Below, piece after piece: positions 46,896-57,052 of a DNA stretch of 64,000 nucleotides. Source of the DNA: Sphingomonadales bacterium Ga0077559 (GTDB taxonomy: Bacteria; Pseudomonadota; Alphaproteobacteria; Sphingomonadales; Sphingomonadaceae). The stretch is taken from positions 22,516 to 86,515 of the forward strand of contig LNFK01000033.1 in NCBI GenBank assembly GCA_001464315.1. Direction: 5' to 3'. The translations under genes and the position numbers were made by a program. Numbering within the stretch: position 1 is the first letter of the stretch; every line of letters starts with the position of its first letter. The notes under the pieces are model-generated. The model searched no databases. It was not told the origin of the DNA and was given only the letters and a program-made list of their open reading frames with translations.

Positions 46896-47354
46896 TCAGG
46901 CAGGCGGGTCGGCGATCATGGCCATGAACTCGGCCTCTGCCGCGACCTGATCGCCGATCATCGCGCGCCCGGCAAATTTGCAAACACGCGGGCGTTTCTG
47001 AACGAATTCTACATGCAAGTGCAACAGACAGCCTGGTTCGACAGGCGCGCGAAACTTCGCATTGTCGATCGACATGAAGTAAACAAGCTTGCCCGAGCCG
47101 ACGAGATCGAAACTTTCCATCGCCAGCACGCCAGCGGCCTGCGCGAGCGCTTCGACGATCATCACGCCGGGCATGATGGGCCGTCCGGGAAAATGTCCCT
47201 GAAAGAAACCTTCGTTCATCGTCACCGCTTTAACCGCACGGATTCGCTCATCGACGATAAGCTCCTCGACACGGTCAACCAGCAGCATGGGATAACGGTG
47301 CGGCAGCACCGCCATCACCCGGCGAACGTCATAATTACTGAAATCAGCCCCCAT
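46896..47354 (-). CDS. fabZ: 3-hydroxyacyl-ACP dehydratase FabZ
   Basis: FabZ dehydrates 3-hydroxyacyl-ACP in fatty acid elongation. The 152-residue hot-dog-fold protein has [41 protein letters not shown] with the catalytic His and Glu, and [11 protein letters not shown]. It follows ompH by six bases. In most Gram-negatives lpxD lies between ompH and fabZ and lpxA after it; both are absent here. Confidence 0.96.
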   Translation of the reverse strand: MGADFSNYDVRRVMAVLPHRYPMLLVDRVEELIVDERIRAVKAVTMNEGFFQGHFPGRPIMPGVMIVEALAQAAGVLAMESFDLVGSGKLVYFMSIDNAKFRAPVEPGCLLHLHVEFVQKRPRVCKFAGRAMIGDQVAAEAEFMAMIADPPA

Positions 47355-47360
47355 TAAATC

Positions 47361-48080
47361 TTACCGGCTATCAGGCTGCTGTGCTGGAGCAGGTGTCGCT
47401 GGACGTGGTGCGCCAGGCTGCGGCGATTGCGTAGCTGCAGCTTGAGCGGCCTGCATCTGTGCGGCGTTGTTGAACAGCTGCTGGATCGACTGATACAAAG
47501 CCGCACCCTGACGCGACGGACGCCAGTCCGCAGGCGGGGTGATCGGGACCGACGGTGTCGATTTGTCGAGTTCAGCGGTAATTGCGGTCGTGACATCGAC
47601 AGCATCGGGTGCCCAGACGAATGCTTCAGGCGTCAGGATGATGTTGATTTTTTTCGCGGTGATCACGGCCTGCTGCGCGGCTTCGTATTTCATCGCAATC
47701 TGTTCGACCGAATATAACTGCGCGCGGATGATCGGATCCTGCATCGCGTTGATTTCTTTTTGCTTGGTATCGATTTGCGTCAGTAAGGGGTTTTTAGCCT
47801 TTACCGCCGCATCGAGCTCGGCCTGATCAAGATTCTTATCCTTGTTGGTATCGAGCTGCGCGTTGATATTGTTGATCTCGGTCCGCTTGGCCTGCATTTG
47901 CTGCGCGACCGATGCATATTGCGTACCGATCTGCTGATAGGCAGTGCCCAGCGCCTTTGAACGCGCGATCGCAACCGACGTATCAGCTGTTGCGATGCCG
48001 GCAACCTGCGCGGTGGCAGGCATGGCGATGGCGGTAGCCGACAATAAGGCGGCCATGGCGGCGGTGTTACGAATTTTCAT
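47361..48080 (-). CDS. ompH: OmpH/Skp-family periplasmic chaperone
   Basis: A 239-residue periplasmic protein expected to hold unfolded outer-membrane proteins for BamA. It has a signal peptide (AALLSATAIAMPATAQ), a long helical hairpin (about 45-135; QQMQAKRTEINNINAQL, QIDTKQKEINAMQDPIIRAQL) and IILTPEAFVW. The Pro/Gln-rich tail is unlike E. coli Skp. Inside the hairpin, D77 to E88 reads like an EF-hand calcium loop (DTNKDKNLDQAE). It follows bamA directly. Confidence 0.88.
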   Translation of the reverse strand: MKIRNTAAMAALLSATAIAMPATAQVAGIATADTSVAIARSKALGTAYQQIGTQYASVAQQMQAKRTEINNINAQLDTNKDKNLDQAELDAAVKAKNPLLTQIDTKQKEINAMQDPIIRAQLYSVEQIAMKYEAAQQAVITAKKINIILTPEAFVWAPDAVDVTTAITAELDKSTPSVPITPPADWRPSRQGAALYQSIQQLFNNAAQMQAAQAAATQSPQPGAPRPATPAPAQQPDSR

Positions 48081-50788
48081 TAGAATTGCGTTCCTACGTT
48101 GAATGTAAATAATTTGGTGTCGTCACCCGGCTCTTTCAGCAAGGCGCGCGCGATATCGATCCTGAACGGGCCAAAGGGTGAGTTCCAGTTCACGCCGAAG
48201 CCAACCGACAGACGCGGCTTCCAGGTATCGCCAAGGAACCGCTCCTGGAATGTCAGAACGGGTGTCCGTGCCGAGCCATCGGCGTTGGTGCCAGTCGTGC
48301 TGGTCTCCAAAGTCGTCGTCGTGGTTGGTGTGCCGCCAGGGGTAGCCGGAGGGGTCACGACAAAAGCGTTGGTGTAGAACAGCGGTGCGTTCGGTACCGC
48401 GTCTGTGGAAGGGCTACGTGTTTGAATGGTCTGCAATATCGGACGAGTCACATCGAACACCGAGCCGACATCGACAAACACCGAAGGACGAAGCCCGAGC
48501 TCTTTCGCGCCGCTGCCCAGCGGTATTTGCAGTTCGGCGCGACCAAGATAATAGAACCGGCCGCCAATGGCATCGTCCTGGATCTGGTCTCTGGCAAGAT
48601 TCGGAGTATTAATGACGACGCCGTTGGTAAGTTCGGGCGTAAAGGTAACGCGCTGCACCCGCGGGCCGACACCGCGGATATCAAAGCCGCGCATCTGGGG
48701 CTCGCCCAGATAGAAGCGATCCGTCAGTCGAACATCGTCGATTCCAAGCGCCGCAGAACCGCGATCTTCCAGCGGATGGATATAGCCGCCCTCAATTGAC
48801 AGTCCGAACACGAAATTGCCAAAAGGCTTCCAATATTTATCCGCGTTAATGCGGGTCTTGATATATTTCACACTCCCGCCAAGGCCAGCGAAATCTTGGC
48901 TTATCCCGGCACTTTGACCGCGGGTCGGCCGGATCCGGTTGTCACGATCATCGTAAAGTAACGTATAACCGATTGAAGACGTCAACCGGTTGCCGATTGC
49001 ATCGCACAAGAACCGGCCAGCCACGACCGGATCGCATGCCGCAGGTAGTGGCCCTGCCCCATCGGGATCGGAGAAGAAAGTATTGCGATCAAGCGAGATG
49101 TCGTCTTGGCTCAGGCCGTAGCGGGCCTGGAAATAGATGAATTCGTTTACCGGGACACCAACGCGAACCTGAAGGCCGGTTGTCGCTTGCTCGTAAGTCG
49201 TGTTGCGCTGATTATTGAAGAAGTTGAAACTGTTCAGATCGCGGCGGAAAATATCGCCCGACACAGCAATCGAACGGTCGAACAGATATGGTTCGGTAAA
49301 GCCGATTTCCGCCGATTTCGAATAAGAGGAATAGGAGATGTTTGTCCGCAGCTCCTGGCCTAGCCCACGGAAGTTACGCTGCTTGATCGAGCCCTGGAAA
49401 ATGAAATTCTCGATCGAGGAGAAACCGGCCGACAGTGATAACTCGCCCGTCGCCTTTTCCTCGACATTGGTGGTCAAGATGATGCGGTCGGGTGCGCTAC
49501 CTTGCGACTGCTCGACTTCCAGGTCTTCTTGGAAATATCCGAGCGACTTTATCCGCTCGGCGGTGCGCTTTACCTGGATACTGTTAAACGCATCGCCTTC
49601 ATTCAGGCGGAATTCGCGGCGGACGACCTTGTCCTGCGTCAACGTGTTGCCGTTGATATCGATGCGCTCGACAAAAACACGCGGGCTTTCGGCCACCTGG
49701 AACGTGATGCTCATCGTCAGCGATTCTTTATCGCGATTGAAATCAGGGCTGACATCGGCAAAAGCATAACCGAATAGGCCAGCGGTTTCGGACAGGCTTT
49801 CAACCGTGTCTTCGACCTGTTTGGCGTCGTACCAGTCGCCCTTTTTCATCCGCAACGTGGTGGTCAGCCGCTCGGAGTCAAAATCGCGGATCTGGCTTTC
49901 AACCTTCACATCGCCGAATTTATAGCGCTCGCCTTCTTCCACCACATAAGTGATAATGAAGTCCTGCTTGTCCGGCGTAAGCTCGGCGACCGCCGAAACG
50001 ACGCGGAAATCGGCATAGCCCTGGGTCAGATAGAACTGGCGCAGTTTCTGTTGGTCGAATGCCAGACGGTCGGGGTCATAGCTGGTGCTTGAAGAGAAGA
50101 AGCGCGTGAACCGCGCTTGCTTGGTAACCATTTCGCCACGCAACTGGCCATCGGAGAATTTGTCATTGCCGATGATGTTGATCTGCTGAACCTTGGATTT
50201 TGGTCCTTCAGTGATTTCAAAAACGATATCGACGCGATTTTGGTCAAGTTGAACCAGTTTCGGCTCTATGGTCGCGGCAAAGCGGCCCTGACGCTTGTAA
50301 AGTTCGACGATGCGGGCAACATCGGCGCGCACTTTCGAACGCGAATAAATCTGGCGCGGCGCAAGCTTGATTTCGGGTTCGATCTTATCATTCTTCAGGC
50401 GCTTGTTGCCTTCAAGGATGATGCGATTGACGACGGGGTTTTCGCGAACCTCGATAACGACCGCGCCCGCATTGTTACGGATCGATACGTCCGCAAACAA
50501 TTCGGTGGCGTACAGGTCTTTCAGCGCCTGGTCGGCTGCGACCTGGCTCCAGCTCTGGCCGACGCGAAGCCGGATGTAGGATCGGACGGTATCGGGTTCG
50601 AGACGCTGCGTACCGACGACCGTGATCGACTGGATTTGATCGCCTTGAGGGACTGCGGCGACGGCGGGCGCGGTTGGCGCAGCCACTGGCGGCGCGACTT
50701 GGGCAAATGCGGGCGATGCCGAACATACGCCAGCCAAGGCCGTTGAGCCCATCAAATATATGCCAAGTGCTTTGAAATTCATTGTCAT
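48080..50788 (-). CDS. bamA: Outer membrane protein assembly factor BamA
   Basis: BamA inserts beta-barrel proteins into the outer membrane. The 902-residue precursor has a signal peptide (to about residue 30), five POTRA domains (about 50-450; VVGTQRLEPDTVRSYIRLRVGQ is the first strand) and a C-terminal barrel ending in Phe (FNVGTQF), the usual outer-membrane signal. The surface loop near 820-850 is Pro/Thr-rich (TPPATPGGTPTTTTTLE). It lies between rseP and ompH in the classic order. Confidence 0.96.
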   Translation of the reverse strand: MTMNFKALGIYLMGSTALAGVCSASPAFAQVAPPVAAPTAPAVAAVPQGDQIQSITVVGTQRLEPDTVRSYIRLRVGQSWSQVAADQALKDLYATELFADVSIRNNAGAVVIEVRENPVVNRIILEGNKRLKNDKIEPEIKLAPRQIYSRSKVRADVARIVELYKRQGRFAATIEPKLVQLDQNRVDIVFEITEGPKSKVQQINIIGNDKFSDGQLRGEMVTKQARFTRFFSSSTSYDPDRLAFDQQKLRQFYLTQGYADFRVVSAVAELTPDKQDFIITYVVEEGERYKFGDVKVESQIRDFDSERLTTTLRMKKGDWYDAKQVEDTVESLSETAGLFGYAFADVSPDFNRDKESLTMSITFQVAESPRVFVERIDINGNTLTQDKVVRREFRLNEGDAFNSIQVKRTAERIKSLGYFQEDLEVEQSQGSAPDRIILTTNVEEKATGELSLSAGFSSIENFIFQGSIKQRNFRGLGQELRTNISYSSYSKSAEIGFTEPYLFDRSIAVSGDIFRRDLNSFNFFNNQRNTTYEQATTGLQVRVGVPVNEFIYFQARYGLSQDDISLDRNTFFSDPDGAGPLPAACDPVVAGRFLCDAIGNRLTSSIGYTLLYDDRDNRIRPTRGQSAGISQDFAGLGGSVKYIKTRINADKYWKPFGNFVFGLSIEGGYIHPLEDRGSAALGIDDVRLTDRFYLGEPQMRGFDIRGVGPRVQRVTFTPELTNGVVINTPNLARDQIQDDAIGGRFYYLGRAELQIPLGSGAKELGLRPSVFVDVGSVFDVTRPILQTIQTRSPSTDAVPNAPLFYTNAFVVTPPATPGGTPTTTTTLETSTTGTNADGSARTPVLTFQERFLGDTWKPRLSVGFGVNWNSPFGPFRIDIARALLKEPGDDTKLFTFNVGTQF

Positions 50789-50891
50789 CCGATCTGATGT
50801 CCGGCCCCCACCGGGTATTTGGCACGAAGCCGCGAAATAATGAAAGCGTCCCTGCCCGATGCAGCGTCCGCAATCAAGCCTGACTTACCTT

Positions 50892-52013
50892 CTATCCACC
50901 ACCAAATAGCCCAAACGAGGCCAGGTCGTTGAAAGTTACCATGATCATGAATCCTGCCAACATCGCAAAGCCTGCGCGAAAAGCCCATTCCTGCACCTGC
51001 GGCGTGGCCGGGCGACGCCGCACGGCCTCGATTGCGTAAAGCATGAGATGACCTCCATCGAGCATCGGAATTGGCAGCAGGTTGATGAACCCCAAGTTAA
51101 TCGAGATCAGCGCAGCAAGGCTGATGAAGGTCAAAATGCCCATGCTCATAGCCTCGCCCGAAACTTTGGCGATTTTTAGCGGACCGCCCAATTCGGACAG
51201 CGGACGGCGGCCGGAGATAATCTGGCCAAGGCCAATCATTTGCTGTCTTAGGATATTGCCGGTCTGGACGACGGCCGCCCACGGCGCTTCGAGCAAGCCG
51301 ACTTCACGGACCTCGACCTTATTGGCACCGATGCCGATCCGGCCGATAATATATCTGTTGCCGAACCGGTCGACTTCCTCGACCTTGGCTACAGCGGTTT
51401 CCTTGACCAGTGTCTCGCCGCCACGATCGATTTCGACCAGAACCTTCTGCCCCGGGATCATGATGACCTCATCGACCATTTCGTCAAACGTTTCGATTGC
51501 GTGGCCGTTGAATCGGACGATGCGGTCGCCCTCTAATAATCCGGCGACGGCGGCGGGGCTATTAGGCTGAACCACATCGATAACCGGCGGCGTGACCGAC
51601 TTGCCGAAAGCCAGCAGAAAACCCATCGCAATCAGTATTGCCAGAATGAAATTGACCGCTGGTCCGGCAAACACAATCAACGCGCGCTGCCACAGCGTTT
51701 TCGACTGAAAAGTTTCGTTGCGTTCTTTTTCGGGTAGTGCCTTCCAGGTCTCATCGGCCTGGCTGGCGGGGTTCATGTCGCCTGCAAATTGCACAAAACC
51801 GCCCAAGGGCAACGCTCCGATCCTCCAAAGCGTACCGCGCTTATCCACGCGCCCATAAATTTGCGGGCCGAAGCCGATGGAGAATTTTTCGGCCTTCACC
51901 CCGAACCAGCGGCCGACAAAATAATGGCCGAGTTCGTGAACGACAACCAGACTTCCGATCAGCGCAAGAAACGCAAGGACGGTTACGACAATATTCGGCG
52001 ATTCAACGGGCAT
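50892..52013 (-). CDS. rseP: Site-2 membrane metalloprotease RseP
   Basis: RseP cuts transmembrane segments such as anti-sigma factors and signal-peptide remnants. The 373-residue protein has the zinc motif HELGH in the first helix, FGVKAEKFSIGFGP, PLGGFVQFAG, a PDZ domain (PNSPAAVAGLLEGDRIVRFNG), and NLLPIPMLDGGHL with the third metal ligand. ATG at 52013 is chosen; it lies 11 bases inside the end of dxr. Confidence 0.94.
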   Translation of the reverse strand: MPVESPNIVVTVLAFLALIGSLVVVHELGHYFVGRWFGVKAEKFSIGFGPQIYGRVDKRGTLWRIGALPLGGFVQFAGDMNPASQADETWKALPEKERNETFQSKTLWQRALIVFAGPAVNFILAILIAMGFLLAFGKSVTPPVIDVVQPNSPAAVAGLLEGDRIVRFNGHAIETFDEMVDEVIMIPGQKVLVEIDRGGETLVKETAVAKVEEVDRFGNRYIIGRIGIGANKVEVREVGLLEAPWAAVVQTGNILRQQMIGLGQIISGRRPLSELGGPLKIAKVSGEAMSMGILTFISLAALISINLGFINLLPIPMLDGGHLMLYAIEAVRRRPATPQVQEWAFRAGFAMLAGFMIMVTFNDLASFGLFGGG

Positions 52014-53184
52014 GGGCGACCTTTTGTATTTGCGCCTGCGCATAATGGCGCGCGGCTGCATCTATGCTGAACAAGTCATCGAGGCGGGTAGGCATAATAT
52101 TGGGCACATAGCCGGAGAGCGTGTTTTCCACCAGCGATGCGATATCGAGAAAACCTATCTCGCCTTTTAGAAACGCCGCAACGGCGATTTCATTTGCGGC
52201 GTTCAGGATGGCAGGTTTTGCGCCGCCTTCGTTGACCGCCGCCCTTGCAAGCCGCAGCGCTGGAAAGCGGATGGGGTCGGGCTGCTCGAACGTCAGTTGG
52301 CCAATAGTGGCAAGATCAAGCGGCTTGCATGTTGTCGCGATGCGTTCGGGCCAAGCGAGCGCGCTGGCAATCGGAATACGCATGTCGGGCGATCCCAGCT
52401 GGGCCAGCGTCGAGCAGTCGACATATTCGACCATCGAATGGATCACAGACTGCGGGTGGACCAGAACATCCAGTCGGTCGAGGCCAACCGGAAACAGATG
52501 ATAGGCCTCGATCAGTTCGAGCCCCTTGTTCATCATTGTCGCCGAATCGACGCTGATTTTTGCGCCCATATCCCAGTTAGGGTGCGCGACGGCCTGCGCC
52601 GGGGTAACACTGCGCATCTGGTCAAGCGACCATTCCCGAAACGGCCCGCCGCTTGCGGTGAGCGTGATTTTGCGCACCTGTTCAAATTTTGCGCCATTTA
52701 GGCACTGGAAAATGGCATTATGCTCGCTATCGACGGGCAGCAGGGTCGCACCTGACCGCATGACCTCTGCCATCATCAGGTCGCCTGCTGACACCAAAGC
52801 TTCCTTGTTGGCAAGCGCGACGGTCCTGCCCTGCTCAATCGCCGCCATTGTCGGTGGCAGGCCGGCACAGCCTACAATAGAGGCCATGGTCCAGTCGACT
52901 TCGCGCTTGGCCGCTTCAACGAGCGCATCCGCCCCAGCGGCAACCTCGGTCCGCGTTCCAGCCAGCGCTTCCTTCAGCGCCGCATACGATTCCTCTTCGG
53001 CAACGACCGCAAGATCAGCGTCAAACTCTCGCGCAAGCTCGGCCAACTTCGCCGCATTGCCATTGGCGGTCAGTGCTACAACGCGATAAGCCTCGCGGTG
53101 CTGGCGGACGAGATCTAGTGTAGAGAGCCCAACCGACCCTGTTGCACCAAAGATGGAAATAGAACGCGTCAAGGAATCATCCAC
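52003..53184 (-). CDS. dxr: 1-deoxy-D-xylulose-5-phosphate reductoisomerase
   Basis: Dxr makes MEP from DXP with NADPH, the first committed step of MEP-pathway isoprenoid synthesis. The 393-residue protein has IFGATGSVGLSTLDL (NADPH), ALANKEALVSAG, LLPVDSEHNAIFQCL (metal and substrate), and SAGGPFREW-like TASGGPFREW, NWDMGAKISVDSATMMNKGLELIEA. The start is uncertain: TTG 53187, GTG 53184 or TTG 53172 (which has GGTGG upstream and fits relatives best). All overlap or touch the cdsA stop. Confidence 0.94.
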   Translation of the reverse strand: MDDSLTRSISIFGATGSVGLSTLDLVRQHREAYRVVALTANGNAAKLAELAREFDADLAVVAEEESYAALKEALAGTRTEVAAGADALVEAAKREVDWTMASIVGCAGLPPTMAAIEQGRTVALANKEALVSAGDLMMAEVMRSGATLLPVDSEHNAIFQCLNGAKFEQVRKITLTASGGPFREWSLDQMRSVTPAQAVAHPNWDMGAKISVDSATMMNKGLELIEAYHLFPVGLDRLDVLVHPQSVIHSMVEYVDCSTLAQLGSPDMRIPIASALAWPERIATTCKPLDLATIGQLTFEQPDPIRFPALRLARAAVNEGGAKPAILNAANEIAVAAFLKGEIGFLDIASLVENTLSGYVPNIMPTRLDDLFSIDAAARHYAQAQIQKVAHAR

Positions 53185-53914
53185 CAATTACGATTTGTCC
53201 AACGATTATCAGCCCTGCGACAAAAGCGACCGCGATCAGGCCATCGGTCCGGTCAAACAATCCCCCATGTCCGGGAATAAGCCGACCTGAGTCCTTCACA
53301 CCCGCTCGCCGCTTCATCCAGCTTTCGAAAAAGTCGCCCATCTGGGCAATAACGGCAAGGGCAACACCGGTCAGAGCCAATTTTTGCCACCCTTGTGTCA
53401 AATAGATATCGCTATGGTCGCGGGCATCCACCCTGCCCCAATAGATCAGCGCCTGAATAGCGATCATCAACAACCCTGCGCCAATCATGCCGCCAACAAG
53501 CCCCGACCAGGTTTTCGAAGGGCTAATTTTTGGCGCGATTTTTGGACCGCCGATGGTGCGCCCTGCAAAATACGCCCCCACATCAGTGCCGATGACCCCC
53601 GCAATCAGCAATATGGCCGGTGTCATTCCAAAAAACGGCGCGCTGAACATCAACAGAGTGAAGCAGGCGAGCCCTACATAGACTAGGCCGCCGATAAGCC
53701 ATGCTGCTCGAGCAGGGACCGTCGCGGTAAAACCGAAAACGAGCCTCGAAAATTCCCAAAACACACCCAGCCCGACCAAGATTACCAAGCCGATAAAAGC
53801 ATAACCGCCAAACCAGATGGCAAAAATGGCAACGCTCATCATGATCACGCCCGAAATCGTGCGGATACCCAAATCTGACCGTGGCTTAAGCGGCGGCGCT
53901 GCTTGCTCGGTCAT
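53177..53914 (-). CDS. cdsA: Phosphatidate cytidylyltransferase
   Basis: CdsA makes CDP-diacylglycerol, the precursor of phospholipids. The 245-residue protein has about seven membrane helices and the family signature SPSKTWSGLVGG together with the late RRAGVKDSGRLIPGHGGLFDRTDGL, which holds the catalytic metal-binding residues. ATG at 53914 overlaps the uppS stop. Confidence 0.95.
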   Translation of the reverse strand: MTEQAAPPLKPRSDLGIRTISGVIMMSVAIFAIWFGGYAFIGLVILVGLGVFWEFSRLVFGFTATVPARAAWLIGGLVYVGLACFTLLMFSAPFFGMTPAILLIAGVIGTDVGAYFAGRTIGGPKIAPKISPSKTWSGLVGGMIGAGLLMIAIQALIYWGRVDARDHSDIYLTQGWQKLALTGVALAVIAQMGDFFESWMKRRAGVKDSGRLIPGHGGLFDRTDGLIAVAFVAGLIIVGQIVIGG

Positions 53915-54633
53915 CGACCACCATAACGACGTTCGCGGCCTTTGAATTCATTCAATGCCCGCGCCAACTCGGCCTTGTTAAAGTCGGGCCAAAGCGTTTC
54001 GGTGAACCAGAATTCGGCATAAGCCGCCTGCCAGAGCATGAAATTGGACAGCCTTTGCTCACCAGAGGTCCTAATGAGCAAATCCAGCGGCGGCAGGTCT
54101 GCGGTGTCGAGATTGGCCTCAATGCTTTCCAAAGTGATCGCGCCCTGAGACGCCGCCGCCTGAGCAGCGCGGACAAGCTCGTCTTGCGATCCATAGTTGA
54201 GCGCAACCGCCAACGTCGTGCGGCTGTTATTCGACGTCCGCGCCAGCGCATCGTCAATCATATCAACGATATCGGGTGCCAAAGCCTTGTAATTACCAAT
54301 AATCTTCAACCGAACATCATTTGCGGTAAATTCGTCGATATCCGATTTGATGAATGATCGCAGCAGCCCCATCAAGTCGCTGATCTCGTCCTCTGGCCGT
54401 TTCCAGTTCTCACTCGAAAATGCATAGAGGCTCAACGCCTCAAGCCCCAATTCGCCTGCCGCGCGAACGATGTTTCGAACGGTTTCGACACCTCTTTTAT
54501 GCCCCATCGCGCGCGGCAGCATCCGCTTTTTGGCCCAGCGGCCATTACCGTCCATGATGATGGCGACATGGCGCGGCATCTGGCCAGTGCCTGCCTCGAT
54601 TCTGGCAGATATCGGGGCCGCAGCCGCGCTCAC
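53911..54633 (-). CDS. uppS: Undecaprenyl diphosphate synthase
   Basis: UppS extends farnesyl diphosphate to the C55 carrier lipid for cell-wall synthesis. The 240-residue protein has [13 protein letters not shown] with the catalytic Asp, [34 protein letters not shown] and [23 protein letters not shown]. The start is a GTG that overlaps the frr stop (GTGA). Confidence 0.95.
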   Translation of the reverse strand: MSAAAAPISARIEAGTGQMPRHVAIIMDGNGRWAKKRMLPRAMGHKRGVETVRNIVRAAGELGLEALSLYAFSSENWKRPEDEISDLMGLLRSFIKSDIDEFTANDVRLKIIGNYKALAPDIVDMIDDALARTSNNSRTTLAVALNYGSQDELVRAAQAAASQGAITLESIEANLDTADLPPLDLLIRTSGEQRLSNFMLWQAAYAEFWFTETLWPDFNKAELARALNEFKGRERRYGGR

Positions 54634-55187
54634 TGGCTAAGAATTTCCTTTTCCTTGTGCGCAGCCGCGTCATCGACTGACTTGATCATCTCATCTGTCA
54701 TCTTCTGCACTTCGGTTTCAAGCCGCTTGCGGTCGTCTTCACTGATTTCCTTTTTGTTCTCGTCGGTCTTCAGGCCGTCATTGGCATCGCGGCGCACATT
54801 GCGGATCGCAATTTTCGCTTTCTCGGCATATTGCCCGGCGAGTTTCGCCAATTCCTTGCGGCGTTCTTCGGTTAGATCGGGGATCGGCAGGCGCAGCGTC
54901 TGCCCGTCGGTGATCGGGTTAAGGCCTAAACCTGCCGAACGGATCGCCTTTTCAACCGGAGTCACGTTCGAACGGTCCCACACCTGAACCGACAACAAAC
55001 GCGGTTCGGGCGCGCTGACGGTGGCGACCTGATTGAGCGGCATGTTCGAGCCGTATACCTCGACCACCACTGGATCGAGCAATGTCACGTTAGCGCGGCC
55101 CGTGCGTAAGCCGCCCAGATCGCTCTTGAACGATTCCACGGCGCCTTTCATGCGGCGCTCGACATCGGCTTTGTCATATTGCGGCAT
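54630..55187 (-). CDS. frr: Ribosome recycling factor
   Basis: RRF splits post-termination ribosomes with EF-G. The 185-residue, mostly helical protein has the usual [52 protein letters not shown] and [20 protein letters not shown]. It follows pyrH by three bases. Confidence 0.97.
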   Translation of the reverse strand: MPQYDKADVERRMKGAVESFKSDLGGLRTGRANVTLLDPVVVEVYGSNMPLNQVATVSAPEPRLLSVQVWDRSNVTPVEKAIRSAGLGLNPITDGQTLRLPIPDLTEERRKELAKLAGQYAEKAKIAIRNVRRDANDGLKTDENKKEISEDDRKRLETEVQKMTDEMIKSVDDAAAHKEKEILSQ

Positions 55188-55190
55188 GGT

Positions 55191-55916
55191 TTAATTCCCT
55201 TCGCTTGTTACTACGGTCGAGGTGCCACTTCCGTCGAGCACCTTCAAGATATTGCCCCGTTCGCGGATCGAGAAGACCACGATGGGAATATGATTGTCGC
55301 GGCACAAGGCCACTGCGCTTGCATCCATGACCTTCAGATTATCCGAGAGAACACGGTCGTAGGATAATGTTTCATAACGCTTTGCGGTTGACACCTTCTT
55401 TGGATCGGCGTCGTAGACGCCGTCGACCGAAGTGCCCTTGAACAACGCGTCGCACTTCATTTCGGCTGCGCGCAAAGCTGCGCCTGAATCGGTGGTGAAA
55501 TAAGGCGCACCAACGCCCGCCGCAAAAATCACGATCCGCCCTTTTTCCAGATGCCGTTCGGCACGGCGGCGGATAACCGGCTCGCAGACCTTGTCCATCT
55601 CGATGGCTGATTGCACGCGAGTTGGAACGCCAAGTTGTTCAAGCGCATTCTGCATCGCCAGCGCATTCATCACGGTCGCGAGCATGCCCATATAATCGGC
55701 TTGCGCGCGATCCATTCCTTTGGCGGCGCCAGCCATCCCGCGAAAGATGTTGCCACCGCCAATGACGAGGCAAATCTGCAATCCGGTATCCTGCGCCGCT
55801 TTCACCTCTTCGGCGACGCGCGCCACGGTTTCGGGGTCGATGCCAAAGGCGGTATCGCCCATCAACACTTCGCCCGACAATTTCAGCAGGATGCGGCGAT
55901 AGCCGTTTGCGCTCAT
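55191..55916 (-). CDS. pyrH: Uridylate kinase
   Basis: PyrH phosphorylates UMP to UDP. The 241-residue amino-acid-kinase-fold protein has [37 protein letters not shown] and [11 protein letters not shown], all signature segments. It lies between tsf and frr; about 100 bp containing a CCCCG..CGGGG palindrome separate it from tsf. Confidence 0.97.
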   Translation of the reverse strand: MSANGYRRILLKLSGEVLMGDTAFGIDPETVARVAEEVKAAQDTGLQICLVIGGGNIFRGMAGAAKGMDRAQADYMGMLATVMNALAMQNALEQLGVPTRVQSAIEMDKVCEPVIRRRAERHLEKGRIVIFAAGVGAPYFTTDSGAALRAAEMKCDALFKGTSVDGVYDADPKKVSTAKRYETLSYDRVLSDNLKVMDASAVALCRDNHIPIVVFSIRERGNILKVLDGSGTSTVVTSEGN

Positions 55917-55987
55917 CTAATCTTCAATCCCCGATACGATAATGGCGCACAGCTATAAGAGCCATGCGCCATATCGCCAAGGCCTTA

Positions 55988-56005
55988 TCCCCGCATATAC
56001 GGGGA
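55988..56005. repeat. Short palindrome between tsf and pyrH
   Basis: Perfect TCCCCG and CGGGGA arms around six bases, inside a wider GGCC..GGCC imperfect stem (about 55981-56010). No T-run. It is probably a transcript hairpin of the operon or a small REP-like remnant. Confidence 0.5.
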
Positions 56006-56017
56006 CGGCCAATATTT

Positions 56018-56944
56018 TTAAGCGCTGACCGCAGCAGCCACTTCGGCAGCAAAGTCGGAGACTTCTTTTTCGATGCCTTCTCCAAGCTGGAAGCGGACAT
56101 AATCCTTCAGGACGATAGTCGAACCAGCGGCTTTGCCAGCCTGAGCAACAACGTCCGCAATCGGGGTCTTACCGTCCATGACGAACAGCTGGCTGAGCAA
56201 AGCGTTTTCCTTGGCGAATTTCTTCACTGCGCCTTCGACCATCTTTTCGACGATGTCGGCTGGTTTGCCGCTTTCCGAAGCCTTTTCGCGCGCAATGCCG
56301 CGTTCACGCTCAAGCGTGTCGGCGTCAAGGCCGGTCTCGTCGAGCGACAGCGGGAACGCCGCTGCGATGTGCATCGCAAGCTGCTTTCCAAGGCCGTCGA
56401 GCGTCGCTGCGTCAGCCTCGCTTTCGAGCGCAACAAGCACGCCGATACCGCCCATGCCAGTGGCCGCAGCGTTATGGACATAAGAAACGACGCGGCCCTT
56501 TTCGACCGCGAGCGACGCAGCGCGCCGGATGACCTGGTTTTCCCCGATGGTCGCGATATTCTCGGTCAGCTTTTCCTGAACGGTGCCGCCACCGGGATAG
56601 GCCGCAGCCAAAATCGCGTCGGCATCATTCGCGCTCAAACCGAGAGCAACGTCAGTGACCGAACGGACAAAATCCTGGAACTGTTCGTTCTTGGCAACGA
56701 AATCGGTCTGGCTGTTGACTTCGACAGCGGTACCCTTCGTGCCTTCGACCGCCACGCCAACGAGACCTTCAGCAGCGGTACGGCTCGACTTCTTCGCAGC
56801 GGTGGCAAGTCCCTTGGCGCGCAGCAGATCGACAGCAGCGTTCATATCACCAGCGGTTTCTTCAAGCGCCTTCTTGGCGTCCATCATTCCCGCGCCGGAA
56901 AGCTCGCGCAATTCCTTGACGGCAGCAGCAGTAATTGCAGACAT
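56018..56944 (-). CDS. tsf: Elongation factor Ts
   Basis: EF-Ts reloads EF-Tu with GTP. The 308-residue protein has the UBA-like N-terminus [21 protein letters not shown], the [10 protein letters not shown] signature that contacts EF-Tu, and the later [27 protein letters not shown]. Length fits the family. It follows rpsB after about 110 bp with two hairpins. Confidence 0.97.
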   Translation of the reverse strand: MSAITAAAVKELRELSGAGMMDAKKALEETAGDMNAAVDLLRAKGLATAAKKSSRTAAEGLVGVAVEGTKGTAVEVNSQTDFVAKNEQFQDFVRSVTDVALGLSANDADAILAAAYPGGGTVQEKLTENIATIGENQVIRRAASLAVEKGRVVSYVHNAAATGMGGIGVLVALESEADAATLDGLGKQLAMHIAAAFPLSLDETGLDADTLERERGIAREKASESGKPADIVEKMVEGAVKKFAKENALLSQLFVMDGKTPIADVVAQAGKAAGSTIVLKDYVRFQLGEGIEKEVSDFAAEVAAAVSA

Positions 56945-56971
56945 TTTTCTATCCTTCTTGGCTTTTATGCG

Positions 56972-56998
56972 GTCATTCCCGCAAATCGCGGGAATGAC
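56972..56998. repeat. Palindrome in the rpsB-tsf gap, first copy
   Basis: Perfect 11-bp arms GTCATTCCCGC and GCGGGAATGAC with a five-base loop. The GTCATTCCCG core recalls the 3950-4020 element. It may also attenuate or stabilise the rpsB-tsf transcript. Confidence 0.65.
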
Positions 56999-57020
56999 AT
57001 GGCCCTCTTGGCCCAGATGC

Positions 57021-57043
57021 GTCCCCGCCGGAGCGGGGATGCC
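57021..57043. repeat. Palindrome in the rpsB-tsf gap, second copy
   Basis: Arms GCGTCCCCGC and GCGGGGATGC, one mismatch, close after the first palindrome and directly after the rpsB stop in the reading direction. Tandem hairpins of this sort are common sphingomonad intergenic repeats. Confidence 0.55.
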
Positions 57044-57052
57044 ATGTTTTTC

